Assembly: GCA_024699855.1 (NCBI GenBank)
Contig: JAMPIQ010000001.1
Location: forward strand, 2,480,001 to 2,544,000
Source: Aphelenchoides besseyi
Taxonomy: Eukaryota > Nematoda > Chromadorea > Rhabditida > Aphelenchoididae
Direction of reading: 5' to 3'
DNA: 64,000 nucleotides
Positions 24,720-37,284 of this stretch are shown here, one piece after another; positions within the stretch are counted from its first letter, which is position 1; each line of letters starts with the position of its first letter. The notes under the pieces were generated by a model. The model ran no database searches, was not told the DNA's origin, and saw only the letters and a program-made list of their open reading frames with translations. The translations under genes and the position numbers were made by a program.

Positions 24720-27118
24720 ATGACGCCTTTCTCAGGGCAGTATCGGATTGTAGTATTGATTATAGTGACCATCTGTTTGTCCCTTATATTCTCCAATACA
24801 TTGATTCTCAACTTCACGGTGAGCAAGATTTTAGACTGAAAACATTGTCTTAGATTCTTTGTATGACCGAAGCTCGTTACCGATACGAAGATTTTACGAT
24901 CAATTTTGGAACTGGTAGTCAAGATCTCACTTACAAGCTATTTTTTACGTTTAGATTTGTTTCAACGTGTCGATTTTGATCCACCGACTCCTCCAGAAGC
25001 CGATGTTACCGCTGAACGACCTTCATTTCCCGACTTCGAAATTCCTGGGATTCGAGCTCCGACTCCAGGTTACAATCGTATAGCAAGGCCAATAATCAAC
25101 AGAAAACGTTTAGGTTTCAATTGGCAATCATTTCAATTAGCTCGAAACAATTTTCCGCTATTTCTTCGTATTTTGCAGCGTGTAGCCAAGGAAGTGGCAT
25201 GGAGATCTGCCGAACGTCTCGGTGAAGCATTTGATCCGAGGAATGTGGATTTCCGACGGTTTTTGAACGGTTTTAATATCTCGGATTTGAATCCAAATGT
25301 GGTTTACAACGTAAAAGACTATGTGCTTAATCGAGTGAAGACAATTCAACAGTCGATCGACTTCTCAGATGCTCGCGGACGAAAACTATCGAAATGGACC
25401 AACTACACGACGGCTAATGTAATTCATAGATTGATGCATTTTACAAAATGTTTTTAGGATATTGAATTGCATAACGTGACATGGAACGGAGTACTCAATG
25501 GACGTGTTCGTATTGTTGAACGACCACCGGATTTGGTGTTCACTCCCACTGAAAAAGCCGTGCTTTTTTCGGTAGTAGCTATTGGAGCATTATTGGCCAT
25601 TGTTCCGGTTTATCGGTCAATCAAAAGACATGGATGTCGAAAGACTTTCATGCTATGTGGTATTATTTCGGCCATTTCGACCGGTTTAATCCCAGTAGTT
25701 GCTCCGTACTTTTGGCTCTTCGTATTTGTTCGAATCTTACAAGGCTTTGCATTTGCTGCGTGTATGCCGGTGATTGGTTCAGTTACATCGGTTTGGGCTT
25801 GTTTGAATGAAAACGGTCTTTTTGCTGGAACACTAACATCTTTCTTACAAATAGCGCCATTGTTTACGGTATTTATGATTGAGCAAAATGTCACTTTAAA
25901 ATCTCGTTTAGATGCCGTTGTCAGGATTCTTTTGTTCGCTCGAAGGGTGGGAAGTTGTTTACTACGTACACTCGGCAATAACATTTATCTTCCTGCTCTT
26001 ATGGTGGTTTGGTTATCGGTAAGAAGTTCAATTCTTGCTTTTATCAACTTGTCGATTATAGAGATGCGGCGACTGAACATTCGTGGGTAAGTGAAAAGTC
26101 TGTTTTTTGCGTTATTTTGACAACGTTTAATGTCCTAAACAATCAAATGAACATTGACTGCTCAAACTATTGAACCTTTACAGGTGACAATTCATGAAAA
26201 TCAACGAATTTCTCGTGGAAAAGTCGTTGATGCACGTAAAAAACACAGTGCAGTAAGTTATTTTTGTGTTTCACATCATCTTGTTCTCTAGATTCCATAC
26301 AAGAAAATTTATGATGATCCAGCAGTTTGGGCGATTTTGATTGCTGCGTTAGGAAACATGAGTTGTATACAAGTGAGTAACTAAATCCAAGAATATAAAA
26401 TTTATTCGTGATAGATGTTGATCGTATTTGCACCCACCTACTTCAACTCAATTTTGAACTATCGGATTATGACTGTTGGAATTGTATCAGGACTGCCGAC
26501 CTTTGTTCAGTTCAGTAAGTACCGAGTAGCATTCATATTTCAACTGATACTTCTTGTAGTTGTTAAACTTCTGTCCGGCGTTCTTAGTGATAAGCTCACC
26601 AACTTCACTGAAACTCAAAAGGTTCATTTGTTCAATTCGATCGCATTTTTCGGTCAAGCATTCTTTCTTGTGCTTCTCGCCATCTTACCTCCAATTATGC
26701 ATTCAAACGCATTGACAGTTCTTCTTTACATCACAGCAGTGGGCATTTTGGGTTTCAATGCCGGTGGATTTTTCAAGTCGTCTACGTTGGTTGCTCGGTA
26801 AAATCAATCAATTTGAAGAACATTTGATCACACAAAGATTTCAGACAATACGCCTTCTTCGTAAATGCAAACATTCAAGCGATCATTTGCATTGTCATTT
26901 TACTTAATCCGATCTTGGTCTACTCGATTATTGCATCCAACGAGAATCCTCACGGAACTTTTGGAGAATGGGCAGCTGTTTTCATTCTATACGCGATTAT
27001 TATCATTTGTTGTGGAATCGTTTTCATTCTACGTGGCAAAGGCGAGGCTGCCGAGTTTACCGAACTGAGTCCCGAGCAACCACAAGAAATGCGACCAATT
27101 CGACAAGAAAAGCAATGA
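24720..27118 (+). CDS. SLC17-family (MFS) anion/phosphate-type transporter with very long first loop
   Basis: A membrane transporter of the major facilitator superfamily, SLC17 group (sialin/VGLUT/Na-phosphate relatives); the substrate is not predictable. The start ATG at 24720 follows an acceptor-like GTTTTCAG at 24702. Exons: 24720-24818, 24854-24914, 24955-25418, 25458-25868, 25912-26018, 26062-26086, 26184 onward, to the stop at 27118. TM1 (VVLIIVTICLSLIFSNTLIL) ends in NFTILCM, a hallmark of nematode SLC17 members. A hydrophilic stretch of about 195 residues follows before TM2 (EKAVLFSVVAIGALLAIVP). Family features include the TM2-3 loop YRSIKRHGCRK, RILQGFAFAACMPVIG, the GWEVVYYVHS block, and the later GILGFNAGGFFKSS. 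The C-terminal tail is cytosolic (EFTELSPEQPQ). Confidence 0.85.
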
Positions 27119-27214
27119 GCTTGAAACTCACTACAAAAGAACGTCTCTCATTTTCTAGCATTGAACATGTTTATGAGTTTATGTGCAAAAAATTTAAATA
27201 CAAAAACAGATTGT

Positions 27215-28694
27215 TCACTGATCATAAACACCCGCACCAATGACCACGTTCTTACGAACAAAATGGAGATCGAGTAGATTGGTTTTCTTTGTTGGATACG
27301 ATAAAAGTGGAAAGCCTTCAAGATTATTTCTGAAGAGCGATTTTATTATAAACAAAAACACTGAATTACCTACCGTGTTTCATGAGAATAGTTATAAGCA
27401 ACTGTAGCGGTATCCATACTGAAGAATGTGACCGCATGTTCCGGCGTTCCAACGGCAACAACCGAACTGTCGCGAGAGAAAACGATCGGAACCCGAAAAG
27501 GCATTGAACCACAATCCTGAACGGTCATTCGTTTCTGTTGTGTGAGATCCCAAACGGACAAAGTTCCATCGTCACTTGCACTTACAACCGTACGTCCGTC
27601 TGGCGATACCTGAACAACAAAGGAATCCAAAATGCTTTAAAGTTTACTTACTTTAACGCTATGCACAACACCGCGATGTCCATCGAGTGTAATCACGCAT
27701 TCACCAGTCAAAACGTCCCAAATTCGAATACGATGATCGTCAGAACCGCCAATCACCTAAATTGCAGATTGTTATAAACAAATTTGTTTTAAGAAAATGG
27801 CACTTACGTAGTTACAATTTGGATGAAAAGTGACGCATGTAACATCGAGTGTTGAACCACTGAAGAGCCGAAGCGGATAGACGCGTTCAGTCGTGTAAAG
27901 AGCAACAGTTCTAGCAGTTGAAGCAGCAAAATATAATCCACGACTAAAAGGACGTTCTCTTTCGGTTTTATTCCATCACTTACTCGCAAAACTGTGCATC
28001 CCAAACCGGTGCATCAGCGCGATAAACAACAAGAGTTCGCCTTAAGTCGAGATTCCAAAGACGAACCGTTTCATCTGCTGAGCCGCTGAGCAAAAGTCGC
28101 TTGTCCACCGAAAATCCAACAGAATGTACGGGACCAACTAAAGAACAAACATCAATTCACGTGTAAGATTGTTCGCCTTACCGTGACCACTCAACTGCAA
28201 TAAATCGGTTTTTGTATTATCGTCGTAAACATGCTCTTCGTTGATATCTTCGTAATCTTGTTCCAATGCTTCCAACTCCTCGGCCGATTTCAATTTTCGA
28301 AAACCAACTCGTTGATTTAGCGCGTGAACGTGAACCTCCGATCCACGATATCCGACCGCCAGATTCTCACCAGAATCGGAAAAAGCGGCCGTACAAACAC
28401 CCGACGAGTTGAGAATCGTGTACAAGCAAATTGAAGGCGGATTTTCAGCATTGATCTTTGCCTTCAATTCATTCAACCGTAGAAACAAGTCAATCCAATG
28501 ATCGGACTCACTTTTTTTTGCATTTCACGTTGAAGATTTCGTTGATGAGTAACCTGCTGAAGAGTAAGCGGTGGCAATGGAATGCGATCCACTGCTGGTG
28601 TCGCATTTTCGCGCTTCTTGTCACCTTTCTGATCTTTCTTTCGTTTTACCCCACCAAGTGCCACGGCATCTTCACGAAGGAGTCCGGTGAGCAT
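27215..28694 (-). CDS. taf-5: TAF5 (TFIID subunit) WD40 region, N-terminal domains absent
   Basis: Corresponds to the C-terminal half of TAF5, the WD40 subunit of TFIID. The model starts at ATG 28692-28694 (MLTGLLREDAVALGG), then RIPLPPLTLQQV and PPSICLYTILNSSG, which in TAF5 immediately precede the propeller. Repeats follow: LLLSGSADETVRLWNLDL, CNYVIGGSDDHRIRIWDV, GHRGVVHSVKVSPDGRTV and SASDDGTLSVWDL. The last exon (27215 to about 27325) ends FVRKNVVIGAGVYDQ, matching the family ending FTRRNLVLAAGAY. The usual LisH and NTD2 domains (some 300-400 residues) are not present, and only about 190 bp separate this start from the stop of the upstream same-strand gene. An AAGCAG acceptor lies one base before the ATG. 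The gene converges with the transporter, 97 bp away. Confidence 0.85.
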
Positions 28695-28887
28695 TCTGCT
28701 TAATTGGTTTGAATTCGAGTGTTTTCGATTAAAATATTTTTCTTGAGTATCAACAACACATAATGTTAAGTGATTTGACTTTACAGTCCAACTATGTTAT
28801 ACAATTTAAAGTACCAACGACAACAACTGTAGTAAGGTCAGACCGGTAAACAATAGGACCAAAAATTCGGAATTCGAGTGAAATTAA

Positions 28888-31335
28888 TTAAGGTTTCGAT
28901 TTGTTGGGTTGCGGAATGACGTACGGAAATTGCATATACGGTGGTGGATGATAAGCCTAAAAACGTTGTTAAAGAATGCAATAGACGTAGAGTTTACCGT
29001 AAAAACTGGCGCACGAAACGGTGCAGCTGCCATGTTTGGTGCAAATCCTGGAGGCGGTTGAATTGCATTTCCGCCCAACATGTTCTGCGAATTGTTGTCC
29101 ATCATCGACTGGCGTTGTTGATTCGAATTCATATTGGGGTTCGATTGCGATCCGTGACCATTCGGTTGATTGTTTTGAGAAGCCGGCGGCAAGTTGCTAC
29201 TTAACCAGCTGTTTTCGCGATGAGATTGTGAATGGTTATTAGTATGTTGACCAAGATTCTGCTGTTGGTGACCGGGAATCGGTCCAGCGGATGTTACAGC
29301 CAACTGCGGCATTGTCAACGAATTTAAGTCCATTTGGTTGATATTAAATTGATAAGGCAAAATCGAAGTGAAATCTTCACGCATTCCTGGCTGTGGCACT
29401 GGACTATACCTGAAACAAAGAATAGAAATCGAATTTAAGGCCAAGCTAACATGTACTGTTGAAAGTTGTACGGAAATTGAGCTGCTTGATACATTGGTTG
29501 ATGATGATGCGGCGGCTGTTGAGCTTGAGACTGCGCCATTTGGGGTTGTTGTGCAGATTGTTGTGATTGAAGACCTTGAGAGATGTTCTGAGATTTCGGC
29601 GGAGAAGAAGGAGCTCCATAAGTGTTGCGAGCGTCCGCATTGAAATTGACCGGATAGTTCTCGTTGAAAGTCGACGACGAGTTGTTAGCTCCATTACGAC
29701 TTCGATTGTACTGATTGGATTGATGTGTGTATGGAAGATGTTGTTGAGATGGCTGAGCGCTGTGTTGCTGTTGTTGTGATTGAACGTATTGATTTAATAC
29801 AGCGGCTGCATTTGCTCGCGGTCCCGAACTATCCGGAACAGGAGTCAACACATCGGTCTGAAAGAAGAAATTTGACGATGAAGAAAAAGCAAAAAAACCT
29901 CTGGACGAGATTCTGGTGCTTTCGAAATTTGTTCCGGTTGCATTTGAAAACGATCTTCAATTAACGAATGTTGTTGGTTAGACGATGGCCCCGCATCAAA
30001 ACCAAATTGGAAGTCGTGCGAAACACTTGGAATATCGCCGGACACAAACTCAACAATTCCGGCATTAACTGACGAAGATGGTTTGTTAAACGGAGATTCG
30101 TGGAGATTCTTTGGTGGACTATAGGCAGCTGTTGTGTTAGTAGCCGAAAGTCCGAGATCATTTTTCAACTTGTCCGTAAGTTGCTGCTGAACTTGTTCTT
30201 CTGCCGAGGGTGCATGTGAAGAAATAGGAGATGGCGCTTTTTCGACAGTTTCGGGCTCCAACAAAACATTCGATGGTTCGGTCGGATGCGGCGTTGAATC
30301 CAATTGTGAATCGGCAAACTGTGCATTGTCGTGTGAAACAGTTGTTCTAAATAACAATTCAACAAACTTCGTAAGCTTCCAGCTTACCGTGTTTCTGTCG
30401 GCACTTTCACCGGTTCGGCAGCAGGCGGTTGTGGAGCGGATTTTTGTGCGTTTTTACGAACAACATCAGCGAATGATAACGGACCGGCAGCACAAGTCTT
30501 CGCGGATGCTTGTTTTGACTGTTCTTCAACAGGTACATGCACAGATTTTGGAGTTGGCTGTGGTGCCGTTTCTGTAACGTTCTCACGACGATTGAACACC
30601 AAATTCTTTTTTCCTTCTCCCTAAAACCGATTGTCATCGCAAATTTCAGCGGTTTGAACTCACCCAAAGATCGTCTCCATCATCGTCGTTCTCAACAACC
30701 ACTTTGTTCCACGCGTCGTTCTCATTTTTGTTCGCTAACTCGCGACGTGGTTGGCGATTGCCTTGATCGCGGCCACGGAATCCGCCACCTTCTTTGTTTC
30801 GCGGTTGACGATTCTCACGACCTTCGCGTTGATCGTTTCCACGATAACCATCGCGTTGTTGGTAATTTCCACTAACATTCTTTTGGCTCGTATTGAAAGG
30901 TCCACGGCGCGCTGAAAACAGAATCGTGATCATTTGTACACTTGAAATTGTTCGATTACCTGCCCGAAATCCCCCTTTTTTGAATCCATCATCTTGCTCA
31001 TTTTGCTCGTCCTTAGTCTTCGGACCTTTGCGTTTGTAGTGAGACCAAGTCTCCGGATTCGAGCTCTCGAGGATCTGATTAACTGCCGCTTCGACATTGT
31101 TTCCGTTGTCATGCAACGCAATTTCAGCTTGAGCCTGTGTGCATCGTGTCATTTCGATTATCTGAAAAAAATGAAAATCAAAAACCAATTAGCTTGTAAG
31201 TACCTCTTTGATGTACTTCTGAACACGAGATCGATCTTCGTCGTAGGCATCGTTTTGAGTAACCTCTGCCATACGAATTTGCTCTTTAGTCGCTTGGCGC
31301 GCGTTGCGGTTCGCGACGTCGCTTTTGCCGTGCAT
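28888..31335 (-). CDS. UBAP2/UBAP2L (Lingerer)-like UBA and RGG protein
   Basis: An RNA-granule and translation-associated cytoplasmic protein of the Lingerer/UBAP2L family. It starts at ATG 31335 (MHGKSDVANRNARQATK) followed by acidic AEVTQNDAYDEDRSRVQ. A UBA domain follows (IEMTRCTQAQAEIALHDN, then NNVEAAVNQILES), with downstream ETWSHYKRKGPKTKDE typical of the family. An RG/RGG-rich stretch comes next (DGYRGNDQREGRENRQPR, GGFRGRDQGNRQPRRE), then DAWNKVVVENDDD. The centre contains GDIPSVSHDFQFGFDAG, which resembles the conserved UBAP2/Lingerer block. The C-terminal part is Gln/Asn/Pro-rich (SQQQQHSAQPSQQH) and ends PQPNKSKP at 28888. It has several short introns. The neighbouring TAF5 is 193 bp downstream on the same strand and could be cotranscribed. 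Confidence 0.85.
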
Positions 31336-32206
31336 TGATGAAAATGAAGCTGAAAAGATGCAAAATCAGTTCACTCAACTTCCAAACCAAAAACGAAAAT
31401 GAAAAGACAAAACTCGCAAAGAACGAAAAAAATACACGCAGTCCAATTTCCCCGATTCGAATATCAAACACCGCACAATTTCAACACTGGCACCACAGCC
31501 TCCCGACCGACTGTCCAGGCTCGTTGTGCTGACGCCGAGGGATTTCGTTTTGAGACCCTCCGACGGAATTCGAGGGTTTAAAGGACAATTTTTAGAAGAG
31601 ACGCTCGAGCAGTTGAGATGAGTCAGAAAAAAGTTAATTTGTGGCAATTAATTTGTTTAAGATAATTACACTTTTGTGACAAACTATTTTTCTGCAATTA
31701 TATTTTCATCACAAAGTGACTTTTGATTCTGATTTTGAAATTCTTTGTTTTTATAGATACAAGATCTATTCAACCACCGAAGTTCCTAATACTGGTGGTG
31801 TGGAGCTAAAAGGTGTTTTTCATCGTTTACTCTTTTAATTTTGTTCAAATTGCTAGCTCTACCTTCTTAATTAACCCAGTCGTACTCCCCATTTTATTAC
31901 TCTTCCGATTTCTGTGCGAACACTCGAGAGCTCACAAGCAAAGTCGACGGTCCGTCTTCGCGCGGACGTCTCGCTGAGATCATTGAAAGCGATGATATTT
32001 GACTCCGCATTGCCGTCGACGTTTTTTCTCTCGTCGTTTAATTTAATCGTGATGGCACATTGACTTTACGATTCGTAGGATGCTGAATTCACAATTCGTT
32101 CGTATCGTTAAATTTCTCAACAAACGTGAAACATGGACCGCCCGTTTCGTTAAATGAATCATTTCGTTTCATTGACACTTTCGCCATTTCCGAGCTCTTA
32201 ATTCAT
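31336..32206. other. Divergent promoter region between UBAP2-like and beta-catenin genes
   Basis: About 870 bp between divergent starts. It contains pyrimidine-rich and AT-rich stretches and no ORF that looks coding. No degron-like exon for beta-catenin (DSG..S) was found here. Confidence 0.5.
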
Positions 32207-32214
32207 TCTTTCAG
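32207..32214 (+). promoter_or_regulatory. Acceptor directly before the beta-catenin ATG
   Basis: CTTTCAG ends one base before the ATG at 32215, so the start codon directly follows a splice acceptor. In a nematode this is most simply a spliced-leader trans-splice site, though an undetected upstream coding exon is possible. Confidence 0.5.
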
Positions 32215-34511
32215 ATGGCCATTGAGTACAGCTACAGCATGAACGGCGATTATATGCACTCCGATGCTCGTAAGTTTATTCAATCCGCTTTTGTTTAAGT
32301 TTCTTTTAGGTCGACGAGAACAATTGATGCACGCATCGGCTCTACGTGTTCGCAAGTGCATGTTTCCGGAGTTTACATTTGAAGAGACGGTGGAAGAGGA
32401 CTACAATCACGATTCGTTTTTGCATGTGTTGGCCGAGCCTTCTTGTTCGGTACGTGATGCGGTTGTTGATTTGTTGAATGTGCCCGACGAAGCGGAACAA
32501 CTCGGACATCAGTTGGCCACATTGATTCCCATGATGAATTCGGGCAATCCGGTAAGCAACAGTTTTTGGAAGTTGTTCAACTGCTTTGTTTCAGTCTCAT
32601 GTTGCTGATGCAGTTCGAGATGTTTATTTGCTATCAAAAACCGACTCGATTGCCGCTTATTTGGCGTCGAATGAACAGTTGATTGACGCTTTGGTTAACG
32701 CAGCACGGTATTCAGTTTTTATTTCTACCACAAATTTGACATTGAATTTCAGTTCGAACAATCTGAATATCCAACGAGATGCTGTGGCTGCGTTGAGCAA
32801 TTTGGCTCATTCGAAAGACGGACGTTTGTTCATTTTTCGTACGGGTGGTATTGCCGAACTTATACGAATGTTAAGTTCACCTGACGAAAAAATTCGAAAG
32901 TACGCAGTGAACACACTGCACAATTTGCTTCTTTATCTGGAACCGGCAAAAGACGAGATCATTGCATTGGGCGGATTGAAAGCTTTATTGCCGGTGTTAG
33001 TTGAAGACAATCCAAAACTTCAGGCTATGACCGCCGATTGTGTGTATCTGATTCTACTCGATCGTCCGGACTGCAAACACTCTTTTCTTTTGGCTGATGG
33101 TCCAAAATACCTGGTGCATGTTCTCAATTTACCGACCAATTATTTCAAACTCATTTACGCGGTTGCTCGTTGTATTCGTTCCGTAAGTACGGAGCAAAGC
33201 AACAAAAAGCAATTGGTATCACTGGGTAAGACGTTTATTCTATTATCTTATTCTATTTTGAGTCCTTAGGCTGTTTGGAGTCCTTACACGCGCATTTGTC
33301 GATGATTAATGATTCGAAACGCAAACTTACATTTCTTCACGCCATTCGAAATTTGTCCGATGCAGCAACGACGCTCGATTCGCTTTCCAATTTGATTTGT
33401 GATCTGCTGAGCATTTTGAAGACTTCAGCGGAAAATGAAGAAGAGATTATCAGTTCGGTGTGCGGTATTCTCTCCAATTTAACTTGCAACAACGTTCAAA
33501 ACAAGCAAACAGTGTGCGAAAAAGATGGAATTCGAATTCTCGTCCAAATTGCCGGTCATTATCGGAACATCGAAGATATTACAGAACCGGCGTTGTGTAC
33601 TTTACGTCATTGCACTGTTCGACATCCACTGGCTACCGAAGCACAAACCAACTTGCGTTTGACTCCGCATGGCTATCAAATCATTCTGTCACTTCTATCG
33701 ACCCGACGACCACCGATTGTGAAGGCGGCATTAGGTGTGGCACGAAACTGTGCGATTCAAGAAACCAATCTACGTGCTTTGATTAATGTAAATAATTTGG
33801 TTATGTTCGTAAATGAAAGTAATTTAGGAAACCGTTGGAAACGGACAACAACTTTTGCCAATAACAATTGAAGTGCTCGTGAATACGGGAGATGGATTGG
33901 CGCATGATTTCGACGGTCTAACAGAGGGCGTTTCGTTGTTGGAATTGGTCGAAACAGCGGTTTCCGTTCTTCATCAATTGGCTCGTGAACCGATGGTTGC
34001 TGACATCATTTGTGCGAATAAGACCGTTATGAACATTTTGATTAATGTGAGTTCCTAACTCAATGAATATGAGCAAGTAATTTAGTTGCTTGGAATGGAG
34101 AAAATAAACAACAACGACGATTTGCTTGTGTTACGCGAAGTTCTCGGATTGTTGTATCAGTTGACAAAAACAACTGAAGGCGCACGTTCAGTGAAAATGT
34201 GTGGAGTTATTCCGTTCGTAGTGGACGCTTACAACTCCCCGAACAACTCGATTGCCGCTTATGCCACCGTTATTCTTCGTAACTTGGGAGTTGAACGACC
34301 GAGTCATAATTACAACTCTCACAGTTCCACGGACACTTTGGGAAGTCATGGCCGGATTGTTGAGCAGGAGTATCGAGGAACACATGGCTGGGTGAATGAT
34401 GGCTTAGAGCCCGAGTTGTACAACGAAATCTTCAATACTCTCGGGGAAATGAAACACGATCATATTGAAGGAAACCAACAAGGAAATTCCTGGTTTGATA
34501 CCGATTTGTAA
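32215..34511 (+). CDS. Beta-catenin (armadillo repeat protein)
   Basis: Homologue of beta-catenin, which links cadherins to alpha-catenin and acts as a Wnt co-activator with TCF. About 680 aa in seven exons (for example 32215-32269, 33270-33786 and 34086-34511). After a short N-terminus (MAIEYSYSMNGDYMHSD) comes LRVRKCMFPE, equivalent to the alpha-catenin-binding region. Armadillo repeats follow with family signatures RDAVAALSNLAHSKDGRLF, FRTGGIAELIRMLSSPDEK, NTLHNLLLYLEPAK, IRNLSDAATTLDS, GILSNLTCNN and DITEPALCTLRH. The positions equivalent to human Lys312 and Lys435 are Arg and Lys, so the basic groove is kept. The last six residues are WFDTDL, identical to the human C-terminal PDZ-binding end. 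No GSK3/beta-TrCP degron is visible at the N-terminus. Confidence 0.95.
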
Positions 34512-34736
34512 TTTATTTTTGCTATAAGTCCGATTAAAATTCTGATTGAAACTGCCACCCCCTTCTTTTTTTACACTAACGTTTTTGTAACTCGAGAATA
34601 AACAAATTTTTTTGTCAGTTTTGTTCGATTGCTTGTGAGAAGTTAGTTGTAGCTATCTACTGATTATCGTACTGAAAATGTTCAAGAACCCGAGTTATAA
34701 CAATCATTGCAGATTTACGTACGAAAATGCCGATAA

Positions 34737-37116
34737 ACGTCGAAGAAGAAAACAGATTACTTTTCGAGGCTTGTGAATTGTATCGACCTCATGGATTTAC
34801 AACTGTAGCATTGGTTGAGAACAACAAAATTGGACGTCTTTGTGCTCTTCGTTGTTTGGATGAAAAGTAAGATACCGATCGAATTGTTGAGGAATTAAAT
34901 TCCCTTTTAGAAATTCAACAATGAATCTTCATTTGATTCAGTTCTACAATACAATCAATTTGCCACTAGTGGAATTGGAATGCCAGATACCGATTGAAAA
35001 TGTCACAGCCGAAGGAGTAACATGGATTGGAAATCGAGTGGCTGTCGGATGTTCAGATGGTTCGGTTATTTTCGTTTCGCCTTTCACTCAAGAGATCAAG
35101 GTAACACTATAATGTCTTTTAGTTTTCATTCTTATAATTTAGCGCGTTCAAATCTTTGCTAGTGGGATTGTAGCCTTGTGTTCAATGGATGATACGTTGG
35201 TGTTAGCAAGCGAATCTGCTGAACTGCAATTTGTCGATGTGGACGACGAGCTGAACACGAATGTTCGAAAATCGATCAAATTTCCGAGCAATCAACGGAT
35301 CATCTTTCTGTCGGCGTCAAGTTCCTTGTCAACCGTTGCCGTCAACATGTTAAGTTCGGTTACTTTGGTCAATGTTCTATCATGGAAACAAGAATCGATT
35401 TCAATTACTAAAGATGGAAACAAAGCAACAGTCATTTGGAGTGCACTTTTCGTGTAAGTTTACGATACGATGTTACTTGTGAATAAAATTTTACCGTTTA
35501 GAAAAGATCATTTGTTTACTGGTGATTCGCGTGGTGTTGTCACAATTCACAACGCAAAAACGGGCTCGTTAATTAAAGTAGGCTAGTAAATTATTGTAAA
35601 ATACGAATATTGTTTCAGTCAATTCGTACTCACGAAGCCGACGTCATGGCTCTGACGACAAACGGAGAAAATGTGTTTGCATCGGGTGTGGACTATCGAA
35701 TTCAAGTGCTAGCAAATTTGGTTGGATCTCAGGTAAGAATAGTTTTCGTTTCCATTAAAATATTTTTGTTGATTGATTGAGTACTATTGTTTTCAGGGAA
35801 AATTGGAATGGACGACTGTCGGACAACGTATCTTTCATCACAACGATGTTCGCACAATGTGCTCCATTGGACCGTGGCTTATTTCTGGCGGCAAAGAACA
35901 CAAAATCGTTGTTTCCAATAAAAACTTCGACGTCTATTACTCGTACATTGGAGTAAGCGTTAACGACCAACTAGCTCACTTAAAGCCTATTTCCAGAAGT
36001 CGTGTAATGTCACCAATGAGCATATTCTCTTGCCGTACTTGAATTACGTTCACGTGTGGAAACGCGAAAACCCGTCGATGATTTTGGAGGCAAAACAAAA
36101 GCCAAATCACAAATCAACCGAACATGGACCTCGAAAGATTCTCGAGTTAGCTCCTCCATCACGATCTTTGATTCTCCAGTCGGCTCTTTCGAATAACAGT
36201 ACCCATTTGGCTTTGCTGACTGTAAAAGGACTTTACGTCTACAAACTCAATTCCACTGAAGAAAATACAATCCAACCAAAAAGACTGATTCATTTACCAG
36301 TCAGCAAACGCACTTCAATCACCGCGATGGCATTCAGTGAATCGCATTTGTTTTTTGCCCGAGGAAATGCAGAACTTGTGAAATTAGATTTCAAAACATT
36401 GAACACTGATATAGTCGCAATTCAAGGTAAATACACTAATTAGATTTCAGTAATTAACCGCTATTCTAGAAGCAAATGCTTGTGTCATTCGACTCCACGT
36501 TTCATCTGATGGTCAAATTTGTTTGGCCAAATCCTCTCGTAGTCAATTGTTTGTTATCGACTTGAAAAATGAAGATTTGGACGTTGATGTACGTTAAACG
36601 AAAAAATCAATAGATAACTTCATTGTTTAGGAACGTTTTCTTGAGTTAGATTTCGATCAGTCGGTATCCGAGTTTCGTTTAATTGGAACTTCGACCGTGC
36701 TTCTTTTCGTTGCTGGTCTCCACTCATCAATTCATTTCATTGATATGAAGAGCATGAAAAGCACTAAGACTCCGATCGATCTTACCGGAATGTTTGGACC
36801 TCGTGAGATGGCAACGGACATCAGTGAGGTGGTCGGCGACACAATTGTTGTGCACGGAAATCGTGACAATTGCTGCATTGTAGACGAATTAACTGCGGTA
36901 TGTGATAATTGAGCTAATGATACAAATCAGAAGGCAACCACAAGAAAGAAAACTATTTTGTGTCAGTTCGTTTACCGTTGGGACCAAAACGGTTTGCATT
37001 TGATTCGAAGGACCGGAGGGCATTTGACGCGTTTAGAAGCTTGCCAATCTTATTGGGTTTTCGCTGTCGACAAACTTTCCCAATTTCAAAGTCTGAAAGC
37101 CGACGTAGAGACTTAA
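34737..37116 (+). CDS. UTP4/Cirhin, small-subunit processome WD40 protein
   Basis: Homologue of UTP4 (Cirhin, CIRH1A), a tandem beta-propeller subunit of the t-UTP/UtpA complex needed for pre-18S rRNA transcription and processing in the nucleolus. It starts at ATG 34737 after an acceptor-like CATTGCAG; the beta-catenin stop is only 226 bp upstream. Recognisable blocks are YRPHGFTTVAL, GVTWIGNRVAVGCSDGSVIF, LFTGDSRGVVTIHNAKTGSL, IRTHEADVMALTTNGENVFA and SGVDYRIQVL. These are followed by FHHNDVRTMC and WLISGGKEHKIVV, which are typical of Cirhin. The second propeller is weaker. The last exon (from about 36932) ends SLKADVET at 37116. Many introns of 40-50 nt are present. Spacing and the acceptor suggest possible operon expression with beta-catenin (inference). 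Confidence 0.85.
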
Positions 37117-37284
37117 AATTTGGTGCGTCTGAAAATGCATGCGGCCATTTAGCTTCTTCGTACACGCTCTTCACTCCCACACATCGTAAACAACTTCCAT
37201 CAATTTTATCTTCCCGCCCATCGTCGCTCGAACGAATTTACTTCTTCCGTTTTTCAGGTTCGTAGTTTCGTTTCGTCGACGGCC

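Noticed and set aside
36960..37265. A 101-codon frame after the UTP4 gene
   Set aside because: Most of it is an out-of-frame shadow of the last UTP4 exon.
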